Of a DNA stretch of 9,755 nucleotides, positions 9,174 through 9,755 are shown piece after piece; positions within the stretch are counted from its first letter, which is position 1; each line of letters opens with the position of its first letter. Location of the stretch: the NCBI GenBank assembly GCA_021795795.1, contig JAJYPA010000288.1, forward strand, positions 1 to 9,755. The letters are read 5' to 3'. Origin of the DNA: Pseudomonadota bacterium (GTDB lineage Bacteria > Pseudomonadota > Gammaproteobacteria > Halothiobacillales > Halothiobacillaceae). Under the pieces are notes generated by a model. That model had not been told where the DNA came from, ran no database searches, and was given only the letters and a program-made list of their open reading frames with translations. The position numbers were made by a program, and so were the translations under genes.

Positions 9174-9755
9174 CTATTCAGAGCGCATTATCCAATCCAA
9201 ATCGAAATCGTCATCAACGCCCCCCGCGCCGCGTCTATTCAACCAATCCAGAAGCACTTGCGGGTCCATCCCTTCCTGAAACTGTTTCATCAGCCCTTCT
9301 GCCAGTGGCCGCCAGGACGGCTCGGATATGAGGTGGGGATTCCCCGTACATTGTTTGCCCACCTGGCGCAGGGCGAACTCCAATAAATCGAGCGTCTTCT
9401 CCCTGACCATAGGGAAAGAGGGGCGCAAGAGGGACATCCAGCGATCGTTGTCAAAAAATACTTCGTTCATCGGGGTGTCCAGTACTTCTTCGGTGCCATA
9501 ACCCAGAGCATCCCGGATGGACAGCGCGCTTTTCAGGCCCGGGGTGATGGTCAGATTCACCAGGATTTCTCCCGTTTCCAGGATATAGGACGGTGTTGGC
9601 CCGCCTATTGTCGCCGCGTGAATCCGCAAACCCTGCCGCTGCTCCGCACTCAATAATGTGCCAAAGACCCGTTTCAGAGGTTCCAGGCTCCCTTGGTCGT
9701 GCCATAGATGCAGCATGTCACGACGCAACTCCCCCTCCTTGACACCCAGGTAATA
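9174..9755 (-). CDS. Unrecognised protein, C-terminal part only (5' end beyond window)
   Basis: The frame is open from the right edge to a TAG at 9174-9176, giving 193 visible residues. I do not recognise the family. What is visible: soluble, mixed composition, no membrane segment, no cysteine clusters and no nucleotide-binding motif. There is a [11 protein letters not shown] stretch, then a DRWMSLL region, then a strongly acidic end ([13 protein letters not shown]). A TTG at 9728 has an AAGGAGG-like run just upstream (about 9733-9740) and could start a 184-residue protein. But the codons before it also read well in frame (YYLGVKEGE), so I think this is the end of a larger protein entering from the edge. 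It is 56 bases upstream of the helicase, on the same strand, so it may be the first visible gene of the same transcript or an unrelated neighbour. Coding is likely; function is unknown. Confidence 0.7.
   Translation of the reverse strand, partial: YYLGVKEGELRRDMLHLWHDQGSLEPLKRVFGTLLSAEQRQGLRIHAATIGGPTPSYILETGEILVNLTITPGLKSALSIRDALGYGTEEVLDTPMNEVFFDNDRWMSLLRPSFPMVREKTLDLLEFALRQVGKQCTGNPHLISEPSWRPLAEGLMKQFQEGMDPQVLLDWLNRRGAGGVDDDFDLDWIMRSE

Overview
This window reads as part of an anti-phage (defence) island from a fairly GC-rich bacterium, most likely a proteobacterium. That guess rests on the 60-68% GC I counted in sample lines of the helicase and methylase genes and on the style of the proteins; no rRNA, tRNA or housekeeping marker is present to fix the taxon. 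Every gene I can support is on the minus strand, so transcription runs from right (9755) to left (1). I see no tRNA, rRNA, CRISPR array, insertion sequence, integrase, attachment site or convincing terminator. No gene-free stretch exceeds about 60 bases.

Layout in transcription order: (a) 9755-9174, the C-terminal part of an unrecognised protein that enters from the window edge; (b) 9117-5476, a 1213-residue SNF2-type helicase with a C-terminal DUF3883-like (Mrr/PD-(D/E)xK-like) domain, closely resembling DrmD of class 1 DISARM; (c) 5479-3833, a 548-residue protein joining an ABC/AAA15-type ATPase to a TOPRIM/DUF4435-like domain, similar in design to OLD nucleases and to a fused PARIS AriA-AriB; (d) 3833-858, a 991-residue DUF1156 adenine-specific DNA methylase with DPFAGGG and DPPYYDN motifs, the type found as the DISARM class 1 methylase and in related DUF499/DUF1156 systems; (e) 856-1, a DUF1016 (YhcG-type) PD-(D/E)xK nuclease that runs off the left edge.

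The last four genes are packed end to end: ATGA (4 bases shared) between helicase and ATPase, TAATG (1 base shared) between ATPase and methylase, and TGATATG between methylase and nuclease. They almost certainly form one operon with coupled translation. The likely logic is that of a restriction-like defence system: the methylase marks host DNA, the SNF2 motor recognises or moves on unmarked DNA, and nuclease-like domains act on it or on the infected cell. The DISARM core genes drmA, drmB and drmC are not in the window and could lie to the left of base 1.

The most interesting part is the ATPase-TOPRIM gene. It sits between two genes that normally function together, and its GC content (about 43% in sampled lines) is far below that of the genes on both sides. 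It looks like a second defence module (PARIS- or OLD-like) built into a DISARM-like operon. A second low-GC patch lies inside the methylase gene just before and across its catalytic motif, suggesting that gene is a mosaic.
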